A DNA stretch of 64,000 nt from contig NZ_AP024452.1 of NCBI RefSeq assembly GCF_016865485.1, positions 6,284,501-6,348,500 on the forward strand, in the 5' to 3' direction. Under the pieces are notes generated by a model that saw only the letters and a list, made by a program, of their open reading frames with translations, was not told the origin of the DNA and ran no database searches. Shown piece by piece: positions 1 to 7,933 of this stretch. The position numbers were made by a program, and so were the translations under genes. This DNA comes from Luteitalea sp. TBR-22 (GTDB taxonomy: Bacteria > Acidobacteriota > Vicinamibacteria > Vicinamibacterales > Vicinamibacteraceae). Numbering within the stretch: the stretch's first letter is position 1; every line of letters starts with the position of its first letter.

Positions 1-126
1 CTTCGCTGGCGACAGGGTGGCGATCTCACGCCCGCGGTCGGTGACCACGAGCGTCTCCCCTGCCTGCACGCGCTTCAGGTGATGACTCAGTCGCGCCTTC
101 AGGTCGCGAACACCGACCTTGGTCAT
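1..126 (-). CDS. Phd/YefM-type antitoxin, N-terminal part (runs off the left edge)
   Basis: The minus strand reads from an ATG at 126 for 42 codons to the window edge. It begins MTKVGVRDLKARLSHHL and continues with a V-Q-A-G-E segment and V-T-D-R-G-R-E-I-A, the DNA-binding beginning of the Phd/YefM (prevent-host-death) antitoxin family. Such proteins repress their own operon and neutralise a toxin, usually a PIN nuclease, encoded just downstream; here the toxin would lie outside the window. The start is about 50 bp from, and divergent to, the dehydratase gene at 179. It is not in any longer open frame, and the C-terminal half cannot be judged. Confidence 0.75.
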   Translation of the reverse strand, partial: MTKVGVRDLKARLSHHLKRVQAGETLVVTDRGREIATLSPAK

Positions 127-178
127 GTCCCTTCCCCTCCGATGTGACTACACTAGCATCGTCTTGTAGTCACCTGCC

Positions 179-1138
179 ATGACGCATCGCCTCAGCCTCG
201 AACGCATCGCCGCGGCCTCGTCGGTCATCGATCCGGTCTTCCTGGACTCGCCGCAGTTCCGGGCCGAGTCGCTCGAGGCGGTGTTCGGGTGCCGGTTGGT
301 CGTGAAGGTGGAGACGCTCAACCCGATCCGCTCGTTCAAGGGTCGGGGCGCGTCGCTGTACGGCAGCACGCTGCGCGCCGGCGACACGGTGATCACGGCC
401 AGCGCCGGCAACTTCGGCCAGGCGGTCGCGTATGCCTGCCGCAGCCGTGGGGCCTCGGCGATCATCTTCGCGAGCGTCAACGCCAACCCGCTGAAGGTCG
501 ATCGGATGCGGGCGTTCGGTGCCGACGTGCGCCTGCACGGCGAGGACTTCGACGAGGCCAAGGTCGAGGCGAAGCGGTACGCCGCGGCGCACGGCCTGCC
601 GATGCTGGAAGACGGACTCGAGCCGGCGACGGCGGAAGGCGCGGGCACGATCGCCATCGAGCTGTTGCGATGGCCTGACCCGTTCGACGACCTGCTCGTA
701 CCGCTCGGAAACGGCGCGCTGCTCACCGGGGTCGGGCGATGGACGAAGGCGCATGCTCTTGCCACGCAGGTGATCGGCGTTGCGGCGGCGGGCGCGCCGG
801 CGATGGTCGAGTCGTGGCGCTCCGGCCGCATCGTCACGTACGAGCGGATCGACACGATCGCCGACGGCATCGGCGTCCGCGTGCCTGTGCCCGAGGCGGT
901 GGCCGACATGCAGGGCACGGTGGACGACGCGATTCTCGTGACCGACACGTCGATCCTCGCTGCGATGCGCCTCGCCCACGAGCATCTCGGGTTGGTGATC
1001 GAGCCGTCGGGGGCGGCGGGGTTGGCGGCGATCGTGGAGAACCCGGCGCGGTTCCGCGGCCGGTGCGTCGCCACGATCCTCTGCGGCGGGAATCTCACGC
1101 CACAGCAGATGACGGAGTGGCTTCGGCGATTGCCGTGA
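179..1138 (+). CDS. PLP-dependent threonine/serine dehydratase family protein
   Basis: 319 aa, fold type II PLP enzyme, a plausible threonine or serine deaminase. The Schiff-base lysine is K54 in S-F-K-G-R-G; the substrate/phosphate loop A-S-A-G-N-F-G-Q follows near residue 76, and the C-terminal E-P-S-G-A-A-G and C-G-G-N motifs match the family. No C-terminal ACT regulatory domain is present, so it is the short, catabolic-like or racemase-like form rather than full-length biosynthetic IlvA (about 500 aa). The ATG at 179 opens the conserved frame. It stands alone, divergent from an antitoxin, and is followed by intergenic palindromes. Substrate (Thr, Ser, hydroxy-Asp) cannot be settled from sequence alone. 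Confidence 0.85.
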   Translation: MTHRLSLERIAAASSVIDPVFLDSPQFRAESLEAVFGCRLVVKVETLNPIRSFKGRGASLYGSTLRAGDTVITASAGNFGQAVAYACRSRGASAIIFASVNANPLKVDRMRAFGADVRLHGEDFDEAKVEAKRYAAAHGLPMLEDGLEPATAEGAGTIAIELLRWPDPFDDLLVPLGNGALLTGVGRWTKAHALATQVIGVAAAGAPAMVESWRSGRIVTYERIDTIADGIGVRVPVPEAVADMQGTVDDAILVTDTSILAAMRLAHEHLGLVIEPSGAAGLAAIVENPARFRGRCVATILCGGNLTPQQMTEWLRRLP

Positions 1139-1144
1139 TTGCCT

Positions 1145-1212
1145 GCGTCGACCTGGAAGGTCGACGCCCACGAAAGGATTGTGTTCGTGGCGGCCGACCT
1201 TCAGGTCGGCCG
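1145..1212. repeat. Two intergenic palindromes, GTCGACCT/AGGTCGAC family (A)
   Basis: GCGTCGACCT-GG-AAGGTCGACGC lies at 1145-1167 and CGGCCGACCT-TC-AGGTCGGCCG at 1191-1212. Both are near-perfect hairpins between the dehydratase and the symporter. The first matches palindromes at 10029, 13755, 16300, 28035 and 41570; the second is a diverged form. Confidence 0.8.
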
Positions 1213-1264
1213 ATCCTGGTCTCCAGCAACCCGCCCCCAGTCTCGACTTGGCTAGAATCCCCCC

Positions 1265-2650
1265 GTGAACTGGCTGCTCGTCGGGATCCTCGCCTACCTC
1301 GCCGTCCAGATGGCCATCGGCCTGTGGGTGTCGCGACGCGTGAACAACGAGGTGGACTACATCCTCGCGGGCCGCACGCTCGGGCTCGGCGTGGCCTCGT
1401 TCTCGATCTTCGCCACATGGTTCGGCGCCGAGTCGATTCAGGGCGCCGCGGGAACGATGTACACCGACGGCCTGTCGGGCGCGTCGGCCGATCCGTTCGG
1501 CTACGTGCTCTGCATCCTGCTGGTGGGCCTGATCTTCGCGCGGCCGTTGTGGAACGCCGGCTTCACGACGTTCGGCGACCTGTTCCGCGCCCGGTACTCC
1601 GCCGGCGTGGAGAAGTTCGTGATCCTGCTCATCGTGCCGACGTCGATCATCTGGGCCGGCGCGCAGGTGCGGGCCTTCGGCAACGTGCTCTCGCACGCGT
1701 CGGGGCTGTCGATCGAGGCGGCGATCACCGCCGCGGCGCTGTTCGTGATGCTCTACACGACGATCGGCGGCCTGCTCGCCGACGCCTGGACCGACGTGGT
1801 GCAGGGCATCGCCGTCATCGTCGGCCTGATCGTGCTGCTGGCGCACCTGATGATCACCGGGGACCTGCAGGCGGCGTGGGCGCAGGTGCCTGCGGAGCGG
1901 CTGGCGATCCTCGGCGACGGCAGCGTGCCCTGGTACGAGATGCTCGAGGCGTGGACGGTGCCGGTGGTCGGTTCGATGCTGGCGGTGGAACTGCTGTCGA
2001 GGGTGCTCGGGTGCAGGTCGGCCGACACGGCGCGGCGGGCCTGTCTGGCCGGCAGCGGGTTGTATCTCGCCGTCGGGGCGATCCCGGCGCTGATCGGACT
2101 GTGCGGGCCGTACCTGGTGCCCGGGCTCGAGGACGGCGAGCAGTTGATCCCGGCGCTGGCCAGCCTGCACCTCGGGCCCTGGTTCTACGTGGCGTTCGCC
2201 GGGGCGCTGGTCTCGGCGATTCTCTCCACCGTCGACTCCTGCATGCTCGCCGGCTCGACGCTGGTGACCCACAACGTGCTGCTGCCGTTGTGGCCCGACC
2301 TGTCGGAGCGGGCGCGGCTGCGCGCCTCACGGCTCGGGGTGCTGACGATGGGGGTGATGGCGTGGGGACTGGCGCTGCGGACCGAGAGCATCAAGGATCT
2401 CGTGGAGATTGCCTCCGCCTTCGGCAGCGCCGGCGTGTTCGTGGTGGCGTGCTTCGGGCTGTTCACGACAATCGGCGGTCCGCTCAGTGCGTGGGTGGCG
2501 TTGTGTACGGGCTTCGTGGTGTGGGGTGCGGGGGCGTTGTTGGCCTGGCCGGCGCCATACGTGACGGCGCTCGCGTTGTCGGTCGTCGGCTACCTGGCCA
2601 CCTCACAGGTAGGGCGAGCCACCGCGCCGTTGGCCGACGTGTCTCACTAA
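1265..2650 (+). CDS. Sodium:solute symporter family (SSS) transporter
   Basis: 461 aa integral membrane protein starting at GTG 1265. It has about 12-13 hydrophobic segments and the SSS hallmarks: an N-terminal TM, the loop V-S-R-R-V-N-N-E-V-D-Y-I-L-A-G-R near residue 20, A-T-W-F-G-A-E-S, and S-A-I-L-S-T-V-D-S near residue 320, the TM8-like sodium-site region. It should import a solute (sugar, amino acid or carboxylate) with Na+; the substrate is unknown. The last residues overlap the start of a repeat of family B (2604-2681), so the C-terminal tail is partly repeat-encoded. No other transport gene is adjacent. Confidence 0.88.
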   Translation: MNWLLVGILAYLAVQMAIGLWVSRRVNNEVDYILAGRTLGLGVASFSIFATWFGAESIQGAAGTMYTDGLSGASADPFGYVLCILLVGLIFARPLWNAGFTTFGDLFRARYSAGVEKFVILLIVPTSIIWAGAQVRAFGNVLSHASGLSIEAAITAAALFVMLYTTIGGLLADAWTDVVQGIAVIVGLIVLLAHLMITGDLQAAWAQVPAERLAILGDGSVPWYEMLEAWTVPVVGSMLAVELLSRVLGCRSADTARRACLAGSGLYLAVGAIPALIGLCGPYLVPGLEDGEQLIPALASLHLGPWFYVAFAGALVSAILSTVDSCMLAGSTLVTHNVLLPLWPDLSERARLRASRLGVLTMGVMAWGLALRTESIKDLVEIASAFGSAGVFVVACFGLFTTIGGPLSAWVALCTGFVVWGAGALLAWPAPYVTALALSVVGYLATSQVGRATAPLADVSH

Positions 2651-2681
2651 CGGCGCGGTCGGAGACCGCGCCCTACCTGTG
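2604..2681. repeat. Full-length family B repeat bounded by CACAGGTAGGGCG / CGCCCTACCTGTG
   Basis: A 13-bp perfect inverted repeat (2604-2616 with 2669-2681) encloses a second hairpin, GGCGCGGTC-GGA-GACCGCGCC. It overlaps the 3' end of the symporter gene and stops 14 bp before the next start codon. This is the best-preserved complete copy of family B in the window. Confidence 0.85.
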
Positions 2682-2695
2682 TGGTGGCCTCGCTC

Positions 2696-3604
2696 ATGAA
2701 TCACATCGTCCGCGCGTTCGCCGTGTGGGTCGGGATCTACGCCGGGTGCCTCACTGCGTTGGGAGCGCTCTGGTTCTGGAAGGGCCCAGAGGACTCGACC
2801 ATCCCGGAGGAGGGCGCGCTGCTCGGCGGCACGATTGCGCTGTGGTTCGCGGTGATGTTCGGCCGTGCGGCGGTGAAGCGGCTGCGCGAGCGGGCCGCCG
2901 TCGGGCGGGCCGACGATGTGGATCGTCCTGTGGACGGCGAGTTCGTGGTGGCACGGGGCACACTGCAGTGCGCGGCTCCGCTCGTGTCGCCGTTCACGGG
3001 CGTGCCGGTGGCCGCGTACAACTACAAGGCGTGGCGACGCGAGGTGCGCGGGCCCGGTACCAAGACCAGCGTGGAGATCGCGTACTGGTGGGGCGAGGGG
3101 TCGGCGCCGTGTTCGCTGATGACGCGGCGCGGCACGCTGGAGTTGCGGAGCCGTCCGTGGCTCGACTTCTGGTCGGCGGGCGTGCCGAACACCGACGAGT
3201 CGCGCGGGCACTTCTCGCGGTTCATGCACGGCGTGCAGGCGGAGCCGCAGCAGGGCGGCATCGTGGTCCCGGGCTTCGAGTGGGACGCGGGGCTCGACGG
3301 CCCGTTGCGGCGTGACAAGGCAAAGACGACGCACGTGCCGCTCGAGGAGTTGCAGTTCACCGAGTGGACGCTCTCGCCGGGCGAGCCGGTGGTGGTGATC
3401 GGTCGCTACTCGGCGCAGCGCGGCGGGGTGATCCACGACGACCGGAAGGGGCGTCCGCTGCGCGTGCTGAAGGGGGATGCCGAGACCGTCCGCGCGGCGC
3501 TCGGCCAGGGCGCAACCGCATACGGCGTGCTGTCGCTGCTCGCGCTCGGTGTGTCGGCCTTCTTCGCCGCGTCCATCCTGCGCTGGCACGACCTGGCGTT
3601 CTGA
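2696..3604 (+). CDS. Membrane protein with GIDE-like domain, function unknown
   Basis: 302 aa. I use the ATG at 2696; an upstream GTG at 2681 lies inside the repeat. Hydrophobic segments occur at about residues 5-26 and 40-58, with another at the C-terminus (about 275-297). In between is a soluble region beginning G-E-F-V-V-A-R-G-T and L-V-S-P-F-T-G-V-P-V-A-A-Y, which resembles the SPxTGxPC-type segment of bacterial GIDE-like (E3 ubiquitin ligase GIDE family) proteins, though the usual cysteine is replaced. There is no RING domain. Recognition is tentative. The gene is probably monocistronic, with repeats on both sides. Confidence 0.6.
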   Translation: MNHIVRAFAVWVGIYAGCLTALGALWFWKGPEDSTIPEEGALLGGTIALWFAVMFGRAAVKRLRERAAVGRADDVDRPVDGEFVVARGTLQCAAPLVSPFTGVPVAAYNYKAWRREVRGPGTKTSVEIAYWWGEGSAPCSLMTRRGTLELRSRPWLDFWSAGVPNTDESRGHFSRFMHGVQAEPQQGGIVVPGFEWDAGLDGPLRRDKAKTTHVPLEELQFTEWTLSPGEPVVVIGRYSAQRGGVIHDDRKGRPLRVLKGDAETVRAALGQGATAYGVLSLLALGVSAFFAASILRWHDLAF

Positions 3605-3644
3605 GGGGGTCGGGCTGCGGCTTACGGCGCTGGAACGTCAGGAA

Positions 3645-3671
3645 GGTAGGGCGCGGTGTCCCACCGCGCCG
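3645..3671. repeat. Half-length family B hairpin
   Basis: GGTAGGGCGCGGTG-TCC-CACCGCGCC forms a hairpin between the convergent 3' ends of the membrane protein and the PAPS-reductase-family gene. It could terminate transcription, but no T tract follows. Confidence 0.75.
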
Positions 3672-3741
3672 TTGGTCCCTCCTCGCCGTACTCATGCGTC
3701 GATCTCCGCTCCGCGGCAAGAGCGCCCGGTCATTCCCGCTG

Positions 3742-4551
3742 TCAGAGGTCGCACACCAGGCACGCCTGCTCGTCGTCGTCATCTCCCGCGAGCACGTCGA
3801 GGAGGCGATTGGAGGCGGGCGTCCTGTCGCGCCCGGCAGCGGCGACGATCTCGTCGCGCCGTGCCAGCAGTGCCTCGAGCGACTCGCCCTGCGACCACGT
3901 GTACTGGCGGCCCTGCATGCGCGTGGCCTCGAAGCCGGCCTTCTGCTCCAGCGCGACTGCCTGAGCGAACAGCTCGGGGTGCCGATCGGCCAGGCCCACC
4001 CATTCGGCCTTGCGCTGGAAGAAGCAGAAGTAGCAGCCGGAGCGGGAGCGCCACTCGTAGTAGGCGGGCAGTCCGAGGCCGGCGTCCTCGAGGATGCGGT
4101 GCACGTCGCGCAGGTCGATGCCGTGCTGGCGGAAGGGGAACACGCTGGTGATGTTCGGCCGGGTGGAGACGTAGCCCTCGCGGTGCTCGTCGGCGCGCAG
4201 GCCGACGTAGCTCACGGCCGCGTCGTCGCCCAGCCAGGCCTCGAGCGGTGCCAGCTTCATCTGACGGGTGCACCAGCGCATCTGGGGCGACGGCAGCGTG
4301 CCGCGGTACACCTCCATCCAGTGCTCGAACGGCCGCCCGGAATTCAGCCTCTGGATAGGCTTACCGAGAAACGCTTCCAGCCTCAACAGGTACTCGTAGG
4401 TCTCGGGGAGCTCCGCGCCGGTGTCGCATAAGAAGTACTCCATCTGCGGCACGCGGTCGCGCATGAACACGGCAAGTGCCGCGCTGTCCTTACCGCCGGA
4501 GAGCCCGAGCACGTGGCGAGGGGTGCTGCCCATGACGACGTCGTCTACCAT
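3742..4551 (-). CDS. PAPS reductase / PP-loop ATP pyrophosphatase family protein (DndC-like)
   Basis: 269 aa. The PP-loop S-G-G-K-D-S at residues 18-23 binds ATP for adenylation, followed by C-D-T-G-A-E and the family's C-T-R-Q-M-K motif. The C-terminal half carries C-Y-F-C, and the protein ends in C-L-V-C-D-L, so there are several potential metal or sulfur-handling cysteines. This pattern fits the phosphoadenosine phosphosulfate reductase superfamily outside assimilatory CysH, the group that includes the DNA-phosphorothioation protein DndC. Its GC content looks like the chromosome average. It is divergent from an HNH nuclease gene only 55 bp away, which suggests shared regulation and perhaps a two-gene DNA modification/restriction or tRNA/DNA-sulfur function; that is inference. 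Confidence 0.8.
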   Translation of the reverse strand: MVDDVVMGSTPRHVLGLSGGKDSAALAVFMRDRVPQMEYFLCDTGAELPETYEYLLRLEAFLGKPIQRLNSGRPFEHWMEVYRGTLPSPQMRWCTRQMKLAPLEAWLGDDAAVSYVGLRADEHREGYVSTRPNITSVFPFRQHGIDLRDVHRILEDAGLGLPAYYEWRSRSGCYFCFFQRKAEWVGLADRHPELFAQAVALEQKAGFEATRMQGRQYTWSQGESLEALLARRDEIVAAAGRDRTPASNRLLDVLAGDDDDEQACLVCDL

Positions 4552-4606
4552 CGTCGTCGAGTTGCGCGCAAGGTCGTTGGTGCTCGACTATTGCCGTGCC
4601 TGAGCC

Positions 4607-5785
4607 TTGCTGCGTCGGGAGCCGGTGGAGAACGTGACGCTTCCAGAACTCGAGAGTGTTCCTTCGCCTTCACAGCGAGCAATCCTGGCAAGGTTGTTTG
4701 CCGAGACAACGAACTCCTACAAGTTCATGCTGTTCCTCACCCTGCTTGACTGTGCAGCACAGCACGAGGTGAGCGACGGCCTGAGGCTCAGCATCAGACA
4801 TCTACTCGGCGGCATGCTTGCCGTCGCGTGGTTCCCGTCATCACTGTGCCGACTTAACCTTGGAACACAGGATCGAACGGCGGAGCACCTGGCACGAGTT
4901 GGGAATGGCCTCTGGGTTGATGGGGATGATATTGGCTTGAACAACTCGCGGGCAGCGTGCTTCATGTGGGCCGAGAACTTTCCTGGAACACCTACACAGG
5001 TCCGCAATAGGACGATTCTTCGATACGTCCTTAGCAGGCTTGTTCGCCCATTCTTGGAGCCACTCCCAGCAGGCAGTCCCGCCAACCCAGACCTCCTCCT
5101 GGATGAACTGTCGAGGAGCAGGTTCGACTCGGCACTGCCCCTCTACCGGGTCGATCAAGGCGGCGAAACCGTGACGCTCCATCCGTTCTGGCATCGCGCG
5201 CTCCGTCGGGAGGGGGCGATACTCGACGGATGGGTCAAGTACCACTGGCTGCAATATCTGCAACGCTGCAACCCTGGATCCCCAGGTATCGCAGCCAAGT
5301 TGGTACCTCCTGCCGAGAGAGCGTCACTCATCGAGGCTAGAACGTTCTGGCTACGTGTCATGCGGGCCTCGAGCGTTTCGTGTCCGTACAGCGGTCGCGT
5401 GCTTGGGCAAGACGTCCCGTTCGAAGTAGACCACTTTCTGCCGTGGTCCTTTGTGCTGCATGACCAGCTCTGGAATCTGATCCCATGTGATCCTGAGGTG
5501 AATCGGATCAAACGGCGCAGCCTTGCCGACAAGCGCTATGTCCTCACCGTGGGCCACATCCAGGCCGACGCTCTCGCGCTGACGGCCAAAATGACCTCAG
5601 AGGGAGAGTTCAGGCGCATCGCCGAGTCGCACGTGCTGGCACTCCAGCTGCCAGCAAGTACGCTGCGAGGTGAGAGCACGGCCGATCGTGAGCAGGTGTC
5701 GCGGGCTTTTGAGCGCACCGTAACTCCGCTCTGGGACTTGGCCGCCTCACACGGCTTCCCGGGACCCTGGCTATTCAGGGGCTGA
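4607..5785 (+). CDS. HNH endonuclease domain protein
   Basis: 392 aa from TTG 4607; GTG 4625 and GTG 4634 are alternatives, and an in-frame TGA at 4601 limits the gene upstream. Residues 1-250 are unrecognised. The HNH core follows: C259-P-Y, V-D-H-F-L-P-W at 274-280, L-W-N-L-I-P-C with N290/C294, and N299, giving the H...N...N/H metal-binding order plus two possible zinc cysteines. Codon use is less GC-rich than in its neighbours: 4681-4740 is about 48% GC against roughly 70% nearby, a sign of recent acquisition. It pairs divergently with the PAPS-reductase-family gene. Its 3' end overlaps the convergent HIT gene by 15 bp. Confidence 0.78.
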   Translation: MLRREPVENVTLPELESVPSPSQRAILARLFAETTNSYKFMLFLTLLDCAAQHEVSDGLRLSIRHLLGGMLAVAWFPSSLCRLNLGTQDRTAEHLARVGNGLWVDGDDIGLNNSRAACFMWAENFPGTPTQVRNRTILRYVLSRLVRPFLEPLPAGSPANPDLLLDELSRSRFDSALPLYRVDQGGETVTLHPFWHRALRREGAILDGWVKYHWLQYLQRCNPGSPGIAAKLVPPAERASLIEARTFWLRVMRASSVSCPYSGRVLGQDVPFEVDHFLPWSFVLHDQLWNLIPCDPEVNRIKRRSLADKRYVLTVGHIQADALALTAKMTSEGEFRRIAESHVLALQLPASTLRGESTADREQVSRAFERTVTPLWDLAASHGFPGPWLFRG

Positions 5786-6160
5786 CCAGTACGCTGCCCG
5801 GTCCGGGACCACCCAGCGGACGCCGCCGCGCGGATCCGCGACGTCGCCACGATGCCGAGGAATCACGTGCAGGTGTGCGTGGTCGATGGTCTGCCCGGCC
5901 GCAATGCCGACATTGACGCCGATGTTGTAGCCGTCGGGCTGAATGCCGGCCGCCTCGATCAGGCGCCGGGCAGGCTCGACGAGCGCCCAGATCGCCTGCT
6001 GCTCCTCGGCGGTCAGCGCCAGGAAGTCGGCCTCGTGACGCCGCGGCACGATCAGCGTGTGCCCGGGGCTGAGCGGGTAGCCGTCCTGGAATGCGGCGGC
6101 GAGTTCGTTCGAGATGAGCAGTTCTGCTCTCGCGATGCGGTCGCAGAAGACGCACGGCAT
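5771..6160 (-). CDS. HIT family nucleotide hydrolase (Hint/HinT-like)
   Basis: 129 aa. It begins M-P-C-V-F-C-D-R with the CxxC found in zinc-binding HIT proteins, has H-T-L-I-V-P-R-R-H in the middle, and carries the histidine triad H-A-H-L-H-V-I-P near residue 100. These enzymes hydrolyse phosphoramidate or nucleotide conjugates such as AMP-lysine or AMP-NH2. Length is normal for bacterial HIT proteins. The product is cytosolic. It overlaps the 3' end of the HNH gene tail to tail. Confidence 0.9.
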   Translation of the reverse strand: MPCVFCDRIARAELLISNELAAAFQDGYPLSPGHTLIVPRRHEADFLALTAEEQQAIWALVEPARRLIEAAGIQPDGYNIGVNVGIAAGQTIDHAHLHVIPRHRGDVADPRGGVRWVVPDRAAYWSAPE

Positions 6161-6199
6161 GCGCTCATCCTATCGGGGCGCTCGTTCAGGGAGCCAGCT

Positions 6200-7252
6200 C
6201 TACCGATCTCGGTGCATGTCGAAACCGGTGGCCTCGCCAAATGCGGACACCACCTCGAGCCAGGCAGCGAGGAGCGCGCGCAACTCTCTCCTGGGCATCG
6301 CGCGCACCTGGATGACCGTGGTCAGCCGCCACTCGCTCAAGGCCTGTCGGACCGTCAACTGCGGCCATTCCATGAAGGGCCGCACCGACGCATCGCCGGG
6401 AGGCACGGGCGCCGACTCGAGGCAGAGCGCAGACAGTTCCCACTCGCGCAACGGCGCCGACGGCGCGATGTCCACGCAGGCGCGGATCTCGAACCCGTTC
6501 CCGCGGAACGCGGCGGCGAACAGCGCACCGGTGCCCGTGCGACGCACCTCGCCGAGGGTGGCGCCCAGGCCCTCGAGCAGCTCCTCGAGGTCGTACCAGG
6601 TGACGGTCTCGAACACGTGGTCGATTGCGCCGCGCCCCCGGCGACCACCGGACGCCTGCGGCGCCTCGTCCGCGTGCGTGGGCCAGGGACGCTCGTCGTA
6701 CGACTGGCCTGGCGCCGGCACCTCCTCGAGCGCAAGCTCCATCGGCGTGCCCGGCGAGATGCGCAGCTGATGACGGTCGTCGAGCAGGCACCGCACCGCG
6801 CGAGAGTCGTCGCCCCGATTGCCGCCGAAGATCGGCACCCACAGCCGGTACAGCACCTGCGCCACACGACCGTCCACATACACGAGCCGACACCAGTGAT
6901 ACCCGCCAGGGCGTCCCTCCGCCGAGCGCACGTCCTCGACGTGCACCTGGTGCCCGAGCACGTCGACGTGCACGTGCCAGCGCTGGCGGCTGGCGATCGG
7001 CGGCGCGATCCACTGGTGCGGGAGGTGTTCCGGGCTGGGCACGCAGGTGGCGATCACGCGGCCCGGCCGCAGCCCGTCGGCCGCGGCCACACGCTGCACG
7101 TCGGCTTCGGTGGTGAGCGGGTCGCCGCCCGTCGGGCGGTTGCGGTAGGCGCCAGGCCCCGGGCTGGCAAGCGAGAGCCAGCGCGTCGAACAGGGACAGT
7201 CGCGGAAGGCGTGGGGCGAGGGGCGGAAGTGTTGGTCAGGGTCGTCGGTCAC
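6200..7252 (-). CDS. Hypothetical protein
   Basis: 350 aa if begun at GTG 7252; the open frame continues upstream to 7426, but that part has repetitive Pro/Ser/Arg composition typical of non-coding frames. The N-terminus has D-C-P-C-S-T-R-W, a CxC that could bind metal. The body is rich in Trp, His and charged residues and has no signal peptide or membrane segment. I do not recognise a domain. It lies 39 bp downstream of the start of the HIT gene on the same strand and could precede it in one transcript. Confidence 0.6.
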   Translation of the reverse strand: MTDDPDQHFRPSPHAFRDCPCSTRWLSLASPGPGAYRNRPTGGDPLTTEADVQRVAAADGLRPGRVIATCVPSPEHLPHQWIAPPIASRQRWHVHVDVLGHQVHVEDVRSAEGRPGGYHWCRLVYVDGRVAQVLYRLWVPIFGGNRGDDSRAVRCLLDDRHQLRISPGTPMELALEEVPAPGQSYDERPWPTHADEAPQASGGRRGRGAIDHVFETVTWYDLEELLEGLGATLGEVRRTGTGALFAAAFRGNGFEIRACVDIAPSAPLREWELSALCLESAPVPPGDASVRPFMEWPQLTVRQALSEWRLTTVIQVRAMPRRELRALLAAWLEVVSAFGEATGFDMHRDR

Positions 7253-7528
7253 ACTCGGGGTACGACGAGCCCGCGAACGGTCTGACAGCGTTGGAGGTGG
7301 GCCGAGTCGCCCACGGCTTACAAGTCGCTGCGGAAGCACATGGGCGGGGGAACCCGGGGCACTGGCGGGATCGGCCGCAGAGCCGCTTCGGGGCGAGCTC
7401 CTGACCGTCGCCATCGATGAGGCCATGGGCTGGCACCGGCCGGCTCGACACGACCCGGCCGTGTTCGTCGGCCATTGGCGACTCTCGCCTCCCCTCGAGC
7501 AGGAGGGCGGTGGGAGTATTCTGAATCA

Positions 7529-7738
7529 ATGCGCACCTTCAGCGTGGTCATCGAACGTGACCCGGATACCGGCCTGTTCGTCGGCCATGTTCCGGGCTGG
7601 CCGGGCGCCCACACGCAGGGTGAGACCATCGAGGAGTTGCAAGCCAACCTGCAGGAGGTGAACGGCATGCTCCTCGAGGACGGCGAACCGAAGTTCGAGT
7701 CCGAGTTCGTGGCCGTACAGACGATCCGGGTTGCGTGA
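7529..7738 (+). CDS. hicB: HicB family antitoxin
   Basis: 69 aa from ATG 7529. It contains F-S-V-V-I-E-R-D-P-D-T-G-L-F-V, G-W-P-G-A-H-T-Q-G-E-T-I-E-E-L and N-L-Q-E-V, the HicB partial RNase-H-like fold that neutralises the RNA-cleaving toxin HicA. It has no C-terminal DNA-binding extension, so it is the short form. The gene for its partner follows directly but is broken, so the antitoxin is probably an orphan relic. No strong Shine-Dalgarno sequence is visible. Confidence 0.85.
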   Translation: MRTFSVVIERDPDTGLFVGHVPGWPGAHTQGETIEELQANLQEVNGMLLEDGEPKFESEFVAVQTIRVA

Positions 7739-7855
7739 GTGGGCACCCTGCCCACCCTGAGACCCCGTGAGGTGGTGGCCCTTCTGCACGACCTGGGCTT
7801 CGCAGAGGTCCGCCACCTACGGGCAAGAGGCGGCCTGCGCCGGTCGCGCTCACAA
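7739..7855 (+). pseudogene. hicA toxin remnant
   Basis: Directly after hicB the frame reads L-R-P-R-E-V-V-A-L-L-H-D-L-G-F-A-E-V-R-H-L, the first helix-strand of HicA (a double-stranded-RNA-binding-like mRNA interferase). The catalytic histidine region (normally G-S-H) reads instead R-A-R-G-G-L-R-R, and the frame then runs into a family B hairpin at 7862. The toxin is therefore truncated and very probably inactive. Confidence 0.7.
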
Positions 7856-7861
7856 TGGCTG

Positions 7862-7889
7862 ACGGCGGGGTGGGACACCCCGCCCTACC
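7862..7889. repeat. Half-length family B hairpin
   Basis: ACGGCGGGGT-GGGAC-ACCCCGCCCTACC follows the hicA remnant and lies 45 bp upstream of the broken metallophosphoesterase copy. It marks the point at which hicA similarity is lost. Confidence 0.8.
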
Positions 7890-7933
7890 TCTGTGGAGCG
7901 CGGGTCGTCATAAGCCCGTGCTGAGGGAGGCGC

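Noticed and set aside
170-2272. Long minus-strand open frame (700 codons) opposite the dehydratase and symporter
   Set aside because: It is a high-GC shadow frame, rich in Arg, His and Pro, lying opposite two genes with clear family motifs.
739-3315. 858-codon plus-strand frame across three genes
   Set aside because: Composition is dominated by Arg/Gly/Ala without motifs; the dehydratase, symporter and membrane-protein frames explain the same DNA.
4607-5785. Cas9-like or group II intron HNH
   Set aside because: Only the HNH core is shared; there is no RuvC, reverse transcriptase or maturase motif, and no RNA structure nearby.
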